Below, one piece after another: positions 37,001-49,465 of a DNA stretch of 64,000 nt (its first letter is position 1; every line of letters begins with the position of its first letter). Location: the NCBI GenBank assembly GCA_047495785.1, contig JBLDXI010000001.1, positions 1,860,001-1,924,000 on the forward strand, in the 5' to 3' direction. Both the position numbers and the translations under genes were made by a program. Under the pieces are notes generated by a model that did not search any database, had not been told where the DNA came from, and was given only the letters and a program-made list of their open reading frames with translations. The stretch comes from Lepidodermella squamata. Its lineage: Eukaryota > Gastrotricha.

Positions 37001-37445
37001 TGTGCCGTTTGTTGTAATAATGAATGTAAATGACGAGAATAACGATGCTTGTAATTCCAATCATCTTTCAGCTTTCATGGCAACTCAGGCGAAATCAGCC
37101 GTGAAAATGTGAATACTAATACCCATAAGTAAAAAACACACAATGTGCATTTTTTGTTATCTTATCGAAACTAGTGTATACTAATTAGCCGCATGATTAA
37201 TGACCTGGTGGGCGGAATTAGCTCTAAGAGAAAGCTTTTTGTTTGATATATACAACAAATCACAGGTGGAAGGTTTTTTAGAAACCGCAGCTATCTTATA
37301 TATTGACTCGCAACAATTTTTAAGCTGGAATTTTCCCATTTAAATTAAAAAAATATTACAATATAGCATTTACCTTGGCGTCGTCATCTTGTTCTGCAGA
37401 AATTGAATCGAGGATAAAGCCAATTCGCTTACTGGCCGCATCCAT
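34009..37445 (-). CDS. RhoGAP-fold protein with Ser-rich tail, probably GAP-inactive
   Basis: Three exons (37445-37374, 36837-35739, 35309-34009) give 823 residues; the introns are 536 and 429 nt, long for this window. Residues about 90-300 look like a RhoGAP-type helical domain (ADLLYFLKNERKC; AAFGAIVAYFEAMPRPLIPY; RILRKLISALRQMAIWA), closest in style to OCRL- or DEPDC1-type GAP-like domains. The place of the arginine finger (IFR in active GAPs) reads IFEVR, so Glu near residue 115 replaces Arg, suggesting no GAP catalysis (inference). A coiled-coil-like segment follows (QQINALSAHLGRIQELSNQM), then an unknown alpha/beta region, then a long Ser-rich disordered tail. The exon 1 start is supported by a clean GTAAAT donor and phase-0 join. 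The exact orthologue is not recognised. Confidence 0.6.
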
Positions 37446-40400
37446 GGCGACTAAATGTAGTACTCGGCAAGGTGTTGGAAAAAATCGAGGCTCGCCGGTG
37501 TTTGCACGCGCTGCTTGCCGCTTTTTCGGCTAGTTAGGGCAGCGGTTGCTGAGTGTGAATTAATAATTGTAATTAAGACGACTTTACACCGCAGTTATTG
37601 ACGTGGCCAGCTTTGACAAGTGGCTTCGCGGTGGCGGCGAGGCGTCACTTTGTGGTGATAATAATGACGCCATTCTCGCATACAGGTATTTTTATATTAT
37701 TATTATATGTTGCAACAAAATAGAAATGTCGCGCGGCTAATAAACTCGGTCTCTAGAGTGAGCCGAAACACTGTGATGTTTTTAACACCGCAAACGGCTC
37801 TGTGCGAATTTTCACCAGGTAGTAGTCGTAGTAGTAGTAGTAACTTTGCACATCTCTGTGCCGGTTGTTTTGTTGTGTTTGTTGCTTTTAGTCTCCAATA
37901 ATAATCATAGCAATAATAGGCTACACACTATAGCCGTCACCTAATAAAATAATGATGCAAAAAGGTTTATACAAACAATATAAAGATGAATTATATTACG
38001 CGTGTAGCAAGGAAAAATGAGATCGAGATATGCTCTCGACCTGTAGTGAGAGAAAGAAAGCGCGATTTTTATGTGTAATTTCACCCTGGCGCATGTATGA
38101 TGATGGAAGAAAAATAAGACGACGCGATTATTCGCACCGACCGGTAATAAGGAACAATGTTATTATAGCCAGTTGGTGTTGGTCAAAAGCAGCTGCAGCG
38201 GGAGAAAAATGTCTACATATAAACACTATATCACCGGACGACATCCGCGATTCACACTATACGCGCGGGTAGTACCTATAAAAAAAGTTATTCTACATTA
38301 TACCGCGCGCACGAGCCAAAACCCGAACGAGCCCGCGCGCGCGTAAATAACATGACGGCGCTGCTTTTTTTACGATGATGTTTTTAACCACCGATGATGT
38401 ATGCACGAACTCGGGAAATATCCACCTTTGATAACGCAGCCCGCATTTTAAACCCGAGGGATGTTGACCGCAAGAAGCCGTTAATTTGTTCAATAATATT
38501 TGTAATGAGTTGCTATCAACATGAAACCGGATGTTTTGTGTTTTACACAACATCATATGTAGATATCATCAAAGCAAACAAGCGCAGGTGGAATATTTTA
38601 CGCATGCTAAGCCAAAAAATGCTTGATATATAACGTAGCTGGCTGTAAAATTTGTTCCAAGTCGAAAAGCGTTAAGTAATATATAGGAAGCGATAATTCA
38701 CGACGCGAAACTTTTCTTCGCAGCTGCGGTTGCGGAAAGTTGGCGGGCTTTTGCATGCATGGCTGAATGATGAATCGCCATCGCTGGGGTCACTTGCCAA
38801 AACAAGCGCCTGCGTGGATACATATACACTGGATTTTGACGCGTCGGTATATTTATCGTATTATTCTATTATTTATAATGAATTATATTGCAAGCAGAAT
38901 AATTTTATGATATGCGAGAGCGCGTGCGAGGAAAAAGGCACCGCTCATTCATTCAGCATCCGTGGCGCATGTCGACTTGTTATGAGAGATGAGTGATGAT
39001 AACATCTCGTCACTTATTTTCCGGCTACTACATAGACGCTGAAGGAGAAGAAGAAGAATGAGTCTGAAGACTGATGAATTGGGCCGCGGCGTGTAAAAAC
39101 ACGCGAAAAAATTGTTCACGGCACAACTACTTGCGCATCCTGCTGAGAAGATGTAGAATTAAGCAATTCTTGAGTAAACTGAATTACAAGAATTGACGCC
39201 GAGCCGTATTATTTCATTAGAAAAACAGACGCGTTATATCACTATATCATACCTAATTTTTCAATTCATTTCGCTGCAAAAATAATATTTCCCGCTTCTG
39301 AATCGCAAATATTTTATTTACGACAAACAACTTTCCGCACACATGCACATTGCGGAGGGCTCTTGACACGTGCGCTGCCCAAAAGGTATATGACAGGAAT
39401 AGTAATAATAATAATGAAATGTTTTGCAAAACAACTACTACAGGTGCCGCGTGCAATATGATATTTCGCCGAGTTGAAATAAAAAACCAAATAATATAAA
39501 GGGACAACAGGTTAGGATTAAGCGTCGATTTTGACGGCGCAACTTCTCGGACTGAGAGCAAAAATTATAATTTACTCGGCCGCGCGATACATCACCGTGC
39601 GCATTTTTCGCATGGCTCGATGGACTTTCAGCTGCTGCTGCTGCATTATTGACAAACGAAGCGCCCTCTCTTGCAAAATAATAATCGCTGCTGGATATAT
39701 CGATTATTTTTCTGTGTCGTCGCCGTGTGCTACGTCGATGTTGATGTGCTGGCTATTATTTAGCATATTGGCAGGAGTATTATTATTTTGCTTCATGCAT
39801 AAAACATTCAGAAAAAGCGAGCGGAATATTATTAAAATTTAGGCCCTTCTAAAATAACAATAACTTTTATTGACGAGTGGTCATTATCAGCTCGCGGCGG
39901 TTTATAGGAAGAAGAATTGTCATTCCTACAAGTATTTGACACTAAAAGTGACTGTCCAGCCGATTATATTACGATAACTTTTTCGAACAATAGCAACGAA
40001 ATGCGAAAATATATTTTCGATGGAAAATTGAATTTCTAAAACCTGATTCTTTTATAGGGCCAATTTAATAGAGCGAAGACCGGTTGCTAAGCCATCATAT
40101 TATGATATATTGGCGTTATAATAATCTGCCGGCTCTCGGAGATGCTGTTTCCCACGCGCTTTTGATGCGTGTACTAAAAAAGTACCGAGCGGAACGGCAG
40201 CGGTGGCGGCGGCGGCAGCAGTAAAGCCAGCCGCCTTAATATAAACAGCAGCGACGTGAGAAAATCGCGCACGATTCATCGCTCTTTAATGGCAGAGAAA
40301 CAACGGGTGTCGGCTGTGTTTGTGTTTTATTCCAACGCAATAATGCTATTAATTCGCATTATGAAAATAATAATAATAAAACTGCTACGTGATGATGTAT

Positions 40401-41656
40401 CGCCTTGAATCGATGCACAAGACACGTGCAAAAAAATCATCACGCTTCAGTGTAAAATAGAAAAACGTTAAAATGACCAACGACGGGAATACAAAAGTAC
40501 CCATGGAAAATCCCAGCGCGGCATTTCCGATTTAAATGTCCTTGTGCCTAAGAATCTCGCCCTCAAAAAGACGTTTTTTTGTCATTCTCGTGTTTTATTT
40601 GTCGGAATTATCATTTATTTTTCTTCATCATCGAATCATTATATTGCGACAAAGTAACGCAAAAAAGCGGAAATATTGCGGCTAAAAATAAAACGGAGAC
40701 AACATAGCCGTAGCCAAGACACTTCATAAACAGTTCTTGGTGCTATTTCCCAATCGAAAAATATGTCATTTATGTTTTTTTTAGCGTACAGCAGTGCAAT
40801 CACAGCCATTTAACGACATGGACAAGACGTCATAGTATATATAGAATTATTACGCGATTTTCTTGCAGTTTTTCATTCATGGAAGAAATCGAAATAAAAA
40901 AATTATCATTCTTTGCCACTATTCTATAATAGTTTCACAAATTTACTACGAAAGCACGAATTTACACATCTTCAAGTTGGATTTGGTTAAAGCTATTCAA
41001 TGTGGCATTGTCCGACGAGACACCGGCCGAGAAATCGTGTGTTTGTTTCGCACAAAAAATTATCGGGATCGACATTTGACACTCAGAATAATTGACAAAT
41101 AATAAGTCATATCATAGTGAATATTGGAAGAGGCAGAAAAATATCTCCCAGTAATTCAATAATAAAAGGGCATTGCGTCAAAAATAATAAAATTCACACA
41201 AAATTTACTCATCAAAATACAACGAGATTTTACCCAGCACCACGATAATAATAAAGATAATACAAGATTATGACTGAGGATATTCATAAGATGGAATTTC
41301 CAGATAAACTGAGACAAGAGAAAGAGGTTAGAAAACGACTGATCCCAGCTACCATATGACAAGATATTTGAGTGAAAAGCGCCACGATTAGACAAAAGTA
41401 TCACAACATTGAAGGTAAACAGACACCGACTAGATCACCGAACTCAATTTCAAAAAGCTGCCTTCACCCCGACCTCCTTAAAAATTCGCCGAAAAGAAAT
41501 AAGTTGGAAATAGCAAATTAAAGCTCGAAAGTTGATTCAAGGAGGACGAGCAACTCACAGCCTAGGAAATTTTTCAAGAGCCTCCTTAAAAATATGACTA
41601 ATAACTTTAGAGTGAGATCCACACAGAAAAAATAACGAGTAATATAATACACAGTA
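37446..41656. other. 4.2-kb gene-free block of unusual composition
   Basis: This is the largest gap in the window, between the RhoGAP-like and SLC17 genes. It alternates ATAATA-rich runs with CpG-rich words (GCGCGCGCG near 38335) and contains short microsatellites: GTAGTA near 37817-37843, GAAGAA near 39041-39060, GGCGGC near 40200-40225. Short open frames exist on both strands but none has splice support or homology. It may hold regulatory DNA or an unrecognised non-coding RNA. Confidence 0.45.
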
Positions 41657-43888
41657 TCAATTGCTTGGTGCCTCAGGGTTCAGCTCGTTTGTCGTGATTG
41701 TTCCATAGCCAGATGGGGTTGAAAACGACGTGGTCGAGCTGTTGTTGCCATTTTCAGTGGTGTTGCATCCGCTGTCGTTGTTGTCGAAAGCCGCGTTGTC
41801 TTGCGGTGTCGCAGCGCGCTTTGTAGGTGGGGTTGTTTTCGGCGAGGTTGACTGCAGTGGGATTGTGTCTTCCTGCGGCATAGCCCAGCTTTGACGCTCG
41901 CCTGAACCGAAAAATAGGAAGAGCACGGCGGCGAGGCCGAGCAGTCCTGCAGTCACACCGAACATCAAACTCCAACCAGCAAGCGACTGAAAAAATGAAA
42001 TTTTTAAACCAATTCGTTTGAAACTTTTCCTGATTTACATTCACGCTGTTTTTCTCAATTCTCTCTTCGTAGCATATAAATTGCTGCTGGGTTTGTTTAC
42101 TGCATTTATTTTAAAGTGGGCAGTTTATTCACAAATACCCAGTGGTGGCAAATGGATCACACGCATGTATCGTTTTCAATTTAATTTCTCCAAGTTAAGA
42201 GAGATATGAATTGCCGTCTTATTGATTATGTAGGGCACGTCGGCATGCGACGCCAAAAACTAATGGATATTGTCAAATCTCCAAATGAATTAATATCGAT
42301 TTTAAACGCATCGAGACGACGCAGACGATATTATGACCAAAATACTTTGAAATTGCCAAACAAGAAATTTGGTCAAATTTTTAACCCGGTGAAAACTCAT
42401 TCATAATGAGGTGACTTTCAAGTGATCAACTTCAATGCTCATATTTGGGCGCCCACTTATTGTTTACTTAGCTGACAGTAAACTATTAGCCAGCAATAAA
42501 ATTGAATGAAAAATTGGACAAAAATTTCCACTATTAAAATGCTGAAATTCGATAACTTACATGAGGAGTGACTAGAAAGCCGATTAAAAGCGGGCTGATA
42601 ACACCGCCAACGGTGCCAATAGTCACAGACATGGCGACGAGAACGCCACTGAACGCGGGAGCCAGATCGAGATGGTTAACTTGCCAACCAGAGGCCGAAA
42701 ATCCGAACAGGCCAACGGCGACGGTCAAAAACGCGACCGCCTCCGGGCCAGTTTCGGCGAAAGCAAGGCAAATGAAGAATATCGCAGATCCGAAAAATCC
42801 GAGGGAATTGAACAATTTACGAACGTTGGTCGTTGACCAGGTACAGCCGATTTTATCAGCCAATGGTCCACTCAGGAAGACGGTGCAGACAAGGAAAATG
42901 TGTGGAAGAGTTGAAACGAAGCCGTTAACCGAGTGGCTGAATTCGAAATTCTTTAAATAAAGCGATTGACTAGTTAACAGGAAGTAATAAGTCCAGTTTC
43001 TGGCAAAATTGCAGGCGCATAGGGACCAAACAGGCATAGATGTAAAAATATCTCGCCACGGAATCCGAATATTTTTCCCGCTGGCTTTCAATCGATAGCT
43101 ATCATTAATCAATTTAGCTTCGGATTCCAGGATCGTCGGGTGTAGATGAGGTGACTCGTGAACAGTAAATGTGAAGAAGATGCACCAAATGTACAACGCC
43201 GCACTTGTCAACCAGAAAATTACACGCCAATCCCAGGAAATAATGGCGCCTCCCAACAGGTAACCGGCGATAGGTCCACTGTAGACGCCGGCGAATACGA
43301 GCGCGCCGAATCTTCCTGTTTCCATCTGCGGTACCCATTTACCCATTAGTGCGTAACAGCACGGCATGACTGCAGACTCAAATGCACCTTGGATCACACG
43401 CAAAGTAGTTGTGGTCCAAAAGAATAACAAAGCGTCTTCATAATCACTTTTAACAACCTGAATGAAATAAATATATAGAATCGAACGGGAAAAGTTAAGT
43501 TGATCTTTACCTTGTCTAGAAGTATTGGGATGAAGTTGTTGATCGTTGCGGACATGAAAGCTCCAGCGACGAAAACCAGGCGCGTTTCAATTTTCATCGC
43601 GATGAATCCGGCGGGTATGTGCACTAAAACAAGGCCAACGTAGAATGCCGAGTTCAGAATCCCTACACGAGGTCCTGTTAACACACTGGCACCAGTTATC
43701 GGAGCAGGTGTGGTTGTAAAATTGGAGAATCGTACAGCTGGCCTTTTAGCAGTGAAGGAATCGACGATCGCCACTTCAGCAACGCCGAGATTAGTGCGCA
43801 TGACGTGTACTAGAAGCATGCCCAGAGCCAAGAGCGAAATAACTCCAAATCGCTTCGGAATCATCGCGCAATGAACGCTCGAGGTCAT
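41657..43888 (-). CDS. SLC17-family anion/glutamate-type transporter (MFS)
   Basis: Three exons (43888-43511, 43457-42561, 41986-41657) give 534 residues; the introns are 53 and 574 nt. The protein starts with a helix including MRTNLGVAEVAIVD, the SLC17 first helix (typical R-x-N-L-x-V-A). It then shows GWILGSF-like GILNSAFYVGLVLVHIPAG, the second-helix equivalent. About 12 hydrophobic segments follow; GKWVPQMETGRFGALVFAG corresponds to the MFS loop between TM4 and TM5 (W-P-P-E-R in homologues). The C-terminus is a hydrophilic Thr/Asn-rich tail. SLC17 members carry phosphate, sialic acid, glutamate or nucleotides driven by Na+, H+ or membrane potential; the substrate cannot be told from this sequence. 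It likely lies in plasma or vesicle membrane. Confidence 0.88.
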
Positions 43889-45118
43889 CTCAAGGCCTCA
43901 GCTTTGAAATGCAGTTAGATTAAAAACGTGCCGATAGACAAGAGAAATTAAATGCGACTATAAATGTAAAAAGAAACGTCATCAAATGAAATCGGAATGC
44001 CTTTTCCCTGGATACAAGATATAATGTGGAATGTTTAATCAGGAAATATGCCAGAGGGCGCGCGCAAACGAATAGGTGGGTGACAACAAGATGTACGTTA
44101 CCATGTGTTATTGCGGAATTAATGAAAAAATAAGTAGTTTACACAGCAACTACTCGTTGACCTGGTAGATAACTCGCTCAAAGGCTCATCGGTAGGGATT
44201 GCTAAACGCTAGGAAATACATACAGAAAAATTCACAAAAGAATGGTAAGAGATAAGAGAGTCTCATTTTTGCCATGTCGCCAGCTAGAAAGGTTCGTGCT
44301 AGTGGTCTCAAGTATCAACTCTCCACACAAGAAAGAAGCTCTTATTTTGGGGTAGATTGGAGACTAGAGATGCGCTATGCGCCATAATTCATAACTCCAC
44401 GACCTCTTACCTCCGTCCTCATCGAGCAGAAAAGCGCCCCAACGGCTAGCCATAGGAACTAGAGTGCTACTTTCTGGTGTGACCAGCATGCCCCGCCCTT
44501 ATTTGCGGTCTTTTGTGTCTCGGAACATAACGTACCAAATACCAAATAGCATCTAGCATCTGGACGATTTGAAGATACTCTGAGAGAGCTCATCGATCAT
44601 AGCGTGGGCGGGTTAACGAGACTTTTGGCTCCGAACACGGCGGCCAAAAATCAGCTGAAAAATCCCACGAAAAACTTGGCCCCTAGTTTGAAGCGCTATC
44701 TGCTTATCACGTAATTAACATGCATTATTTTGCTGCCCGACTCTAATCTGCGTCAATATTCTTAATTCAACACGGCGAGTATTAATGTTAAGAATTATAT
44801 TAAAAGGTACAAAGGGTTACTGCCCCCTTTGAGTGCTCGTACCGCGGGATGAGGCTGGAATTGCGATCCACGTCACGTCACGAAACCTAGTTCTGACGTC
44901 GTGCTTCATTCATGGCCACGCCATATAGCACAGACGCAGTCCTTACGGCCTGCGAACTTTTGGATTTGGATTTTGGATATAGAAGAACGAAAAACACGAT
45001 TTTTTCAATCAAGTTATTCCTGGTTTATTGTTCACTGCTGGGTGTTTGGCCGCTGCATTTTGGGCGCCTTACAACTTGCCAACTTTGATTTTAGAAATAC
45101 GGAAGATATATAATAATT
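43889..45118. other. Intergenic region between SLC17 and MYG1 (divergent)
   Basis: This 1.23-kb spacer holds both promoters. A GC-richer part (44280-44700) looks non-coding and could be an old repeat, but no terminal repeat or RNA fold was evident. A TAGTTTGAAGC word (about 44690) also occurs near 28170. Confidence 0.4.
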
Positions 45119-46710
45119 ATGTCCGCTTCTCGCTTTCTGAAAATCGGAACTCATAATGGAACTTTCCACTGCGACGAAGTTATGGCCTGTTTCATGCTGA
45201 AACAGCTTCCTGAATTCAAAGATGCCGCAATCATTCGGTATGTCATGACTTTTCTTGAATATGTGAATATGGACTCTTTAACATCCGATGCGGTTCTGTT
45301 TTACTAGCACCCGAGACGAGGAACTTCTTAAAACCTGTGATATCGGTAAGTTGTAAATTGTTTTTCGTAAATTCGCAATAATTTCCTCACTTATCCTTAA
45401 AAGTTGTCGACGTTGGAGGTATTTTTGATGCGGAGAAGAAGCGGTTCGATCATCATCAGCGGTATGGATTTTGTTATTAGATCAGTTAGCGCACTTCTAA
45501 TATTAATTAATGTTAGATCCTTCACTGACACCATGAATTCTCTTAACTCAGCATATAAATGGACCACGAAGCTGAGTAGCGCTGGTCTTGTCTATTATCA
45601 TTTCGGGCATCGAATTATTGCCGGTTGGTTGCTCATTTTAACACATGGGTTGATGTGAATTTCTATTCGAACAAGCAGAAGTTTTGAATATGCCGAAAGA
45701 CTCAATCAACGTTCAAAAGATTTTCGCGAAAGTCTACGAGAACTTCATTGAAGAACTCGATGCCATTGACAATGGCGTTGAGCAATGTGCAAGCGAACCT
45801 CGGTTAGCATAGGTGGATTTTTCAGAGCTATTTCTACTTCGACATTTTTTAGTTATCACATCAGCACGCACTTGTCCGCTCGGATCGGTCGGTTGAATCC
45901 TCCATGGAACGAAAAAGTCAAGGATGAAGATGTGAGTTTCTTGCAGCGAAGTGAACCGTCTCGTAAATGGTTTGTTTTAGGCTCTGTTTCAAAAAGCTAT
46001 GACCGTAGCTGGCGAGGAGTTTATTGATCGTCTACGCTGGTATGCTAAGTCGTGGATTCCTGCCCGAGATATTGTCATGGAAGCAGTGAAACGACGGAGC
46101 CAGGTTGGACTTGCGTAAACACAACTTGAAACCTCATTCTTTTCATCTTTCTATTAGGTTGATGCTTCAGAGGAAATTATCGCCTTGGAAAATGGTGGAT
46201 GCCCATGGAAAGATCACATCTACGAAATCGAAGAGGAACTCGATTTGAAGAAAAGCATTAAATTTATTATCTACCCTGATCAATCAGAATCTTGGCGCGT
46301 TCAATGCGTCAACATTAGACCCGGCTCTTTCCATTCTCGCGTCCCACTGCCCGAACAATGGCGTGGTCTTCGTGATAAAGCTCTCGCAACTCTTACCGGT
46401 CTGGATGACGCAATTTTCATTCATGCTACTGGTTTTATCGGAGGAGCGAAATCGCGTCAGTCAGCTCTCGCCATGGCTAAAGCTGCTCTCGAACAGGTGT
46501 AAATATCTTCGACAGATTATTTTCTAAGCCAACAAGCCTCAGTATGCCTCATGATTCATTGCCGAAAACAACAAAATCTGCTTATAATTTAGATGAATAT
46601 TATGTTTACTCCAAATTAACCGGTGTTTCTCTAAATGTGCTATTTTTCTATGTTATTGTTGTCTCTAGAAAAAGAAATCTGAAGAGGAAATCGTCAACGG
46701 AGAACATTGA
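45119..46710 (+). CDS. MYG1: MYG1 exonuclease
   Basis: Nine exons give about 343 residues: 45119-45237, 45308-45345, 45404-45461, 45517-45623, 45676-45802, 45853-45931, 45981-46103, 46158-46496, 46669-46710. Family landmarks in order: [48 protein letters not shown] (read across an intron), [63 protein letters not shown] and [13 protein letters not shown]1 is a DHH-type 3'-5' RNA exonuclease acting in nucleolus and mitochondria. No clear mitochondrial presequence is seen; residue 1 lies close to the conserved core. Exon 5 begins at a tandem acceptor (AAGCAG). If the last intron is kept, the protein ends EQV instead of the Lys/Glu-rich tail [13 protein letters not shown]. Confidence 0.92.
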
Positions 46711-46929
46711 AGTGGAGACCCAGTGATGCGCAAGTAACTTCTGCTGAAAATAGTAATATCGAATATTATTATCACCATATTATCATGTTTGAGTTGATGA
46801 TCGCGAAATACGTGCGTTTTACGCCCAAAATTTTTGCTGAAATGAATTTCTGAAATTCAAATTGTGCTCTTTTTTCTAGTTTTCTTAAATTTTGCTCACC
46901 ATCCAATAATTTAACGGAAGTCTTTCAAA

Positions 46930-47507
46930 ATGCTGCCAGTTTCCGACATGCAAAGTGAGTTTTATTGTTTTTTCCGATCCCTTTTAAATTTTTGCAATTT
47001 TTTCCCTAGAAATCGGCATAGGCCTAACGAGTTTTGGCGTGGCGTTTCTCTTCCTCGGAATTGTTTTGTTTTTCGACCGAGGCTTGTTAGCTATTGGAAA
47101 TGTAATAATTTTTTCTTGAATATTTTTTTATAACAATTTTGAATTTATTAGCTTCTCTTTATTTGTGGATTGGCTTTTGTGACTGGCCTCGAACGAACAT
47201 TTCGATTCTTTTTCCAACGCCGTAAAGCGAAAGCGACCGGCTGCTTTTTCTGTGGAATCGTCCTAGTATTAATCGGCTGGCCGTTTTGCGGCATGTGCCT
47301 CGAATTATACGGCATGTTTTTGCTATTCAGCGGCTTTCTCCCCGTCATTATCAGCTTCATTCGTCGAATTCCTGTGATTGGCTCGATTTTCAACCTTCCA
47401 GTTATTAATAGGGTAAACATTCAGTTTTTGTGGAATTTAAAAAATTGTTAATGGTAACTTTTTGTCAGCTAGTTGATCGACTATGCGAGCCAAAGTACAA
47501 CATCTGA
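46930..47507 (+). CDS. GOLT1B: Vesicle transport protein GOT1 (GOLT1B)
   Basis: Four exons (46930-46954, 47010-47101, 47152-47412, 47469-47507) give 138 residues, the same length as human GOLT1B. The conserved core is obvious: [77 protein letters not shown] and [15 protein letters not shown]. There are four membrane helices. The protein acts in ER-to-Golgi and Golgi vesicle fusion. It follows MYG1 on the same strand by about 220 bp; whether they are co-transcribed cannot be told. Confidence 0.97.
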
Positions 47508-49465
47508 GGACACGGCGTTCTAATATTTGTTCACTCCATTTGTCATCAGTCAGTGTCGTTTCTATGAATGAATCACAAAAGAACCTCTTCGCTGTTTCTC
47601 TCATGTGCAACAACGGTGATAACGCGTTGCTGATATTTTCATCAATCGACTACATATATTAAGCTTGACTTCCTTCACTACAGAAAAACTGGGCCCTGGT
47701 CATCATTTATTATGTCAGTGTAAATGAAGGGACTAAGAATTATTCGGATATTTCACAGCATGTAATGAAAAATCTTCTATGGTTGCTGACTTTGTACAGA
47801 TTACGGTCGCGTATAGTAATTATTATATATAATCTATACTGTTGTGGCAATTTTGTGTTTCACCAGGTGAGAAGAATGAAAATGTCTGCGACAGATGGAA
47901 GTTTTATTTGAATTGGAGGATGTAATAAAACTGTGATGAAATGTTCAAGGAACCTACTAGTGCGTTTTTTGTTTGCATTTTTTGCGGTCAGTCCGGCTGT
48001 CGTGCAGTTGATGCGGCCATACCGGCTGCGTTCAAATGAGGTGTAGTCGGTGGAGGCGTGTAATACCTACTCATCGGGGCATCTTGTAGCGGTGACCTTT
48101 TACACGTTTTTTTCGGCGCCTAATTTCCACGTTGTTAAATGACGTCACTTCGGCAAAAACTTCAAAGATCAACCTTATCACAGAGAGTGTCTGCAGCGGA
48201 AAATTAATAATTTGAATATTCAGAACCTTACCGTAACACAAGCAAACCATTTTGCAGCAGGATAAAATTGTAATACATAAGTTTTTCCGACAACGCGTTG
48301 GTATGACTTGGGGTTAGTTGCATGGCGGAAATATTTTTCTGCGGGGGCAAACATATTTCTGTGCAGCATTTCTAGGGGTTCAGGGGGCGTAGATCACGAT
48401 TTTGAACCCTGTCTCTATCTGTCACCGTTAAGACTGCGAAAAGTGGTCGAAATTACCGTATCCACCCAGCTGATTTCACGCAATTTTCGACCCTTTTCGA
48501 CCTTATATCCTATATCATATACTTTCAACTTCGGTCTATCAAGTCTTTCAAGTCTATTCGAGGATGTAACAGCTAAAAAAATTAAAAAAGCACACAGGAT
48601 AAGAATGATGAATTTAGGTCCCCGACGTAAAAGCTGGACCCTGCGACGAAAATATGGTGGAAAGCTGGACTATATTTTTATGGCCCGAATTTCTTTCGGA
48701 TTTACATTCGCGCAATATTAGATTGTAAATTACCGGCATAATTCTCATTCAACGCGAGAAAGTTAAGAACCAGATGCCAGCAGGAAACAACATGTTCTAG
48801 ATCTTGGCCTTAGATCAGGGCTTCTCAGCACCTATTCCAAAACTCTTACCAGGCTGCGAACCCTAGCGAATTGCATTTATTACCGTTGTTCAGTGTGGGA
48901 AAAATATCCTACAATTTCCGAAAATTCTGCGCCCAACCATAGTTCTCATAGGTATGTAACTCATAGTTTACATCAATTATTGTTATAATTTTTGTGAGTT
49001 TTCCATCAACTTCAACCGCTCTCAACAGCATTTTCAGCCGGTTTTCAGTTGAATAACGTGGAACGCTATTTTGGAGATTTTTGCGGAGAGTAACCATAAA
49101 GGAACCAAATCTCCGAACTTGTTTATTGTTATGAATTTCATCAGGCGACCCTCGCGACTCCGAGCTGGCTCGGCGACCCCCTGTTTGAGAAGGCTTAGTT
49201 GAGACGAAGTGAAGCTACCGTGAAGACCGCTTTCCTTTCAAATACAAAGGTTATTTTTCACCTTTCAGCTTATATCGAATTTTACATTGCAAACAATACT
49301 TTCCATCATCTCATCAAATCCTCGAAATTCCGTTTTATTCGGGATAGCTGGCTTGGAATCTCCTCCTCGTTCTCGCTCGTTTTAGCTAAGAATGAACGCG
49401 CGACCTTTTGCTTCATAACATTTTCACAGAAATATTTCTTTATTTAATTTCACATTTTTCTGACT
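47508..49465. other. 2-kb intergenic region, no gene seen
   Basis: This is the 3' flank of GOLT1B and the 3' flank of the convergent channel gene. It is AT-rich with a few GC-rich patches. Open frames near 48308 and 49199 lack homology and splice context. Confidence 0.5.

Noticed and set aside
37816-37845. CRISPR-like or satellite array from the GTA/TAG repeats
   Set aside because: It is a short microsatellite with no unique spacers.
42206-42406. Plus-strand open frame inside the SLC17 intron
   Set aside because: There is no homology or splice context; composition is that of intron DNA.
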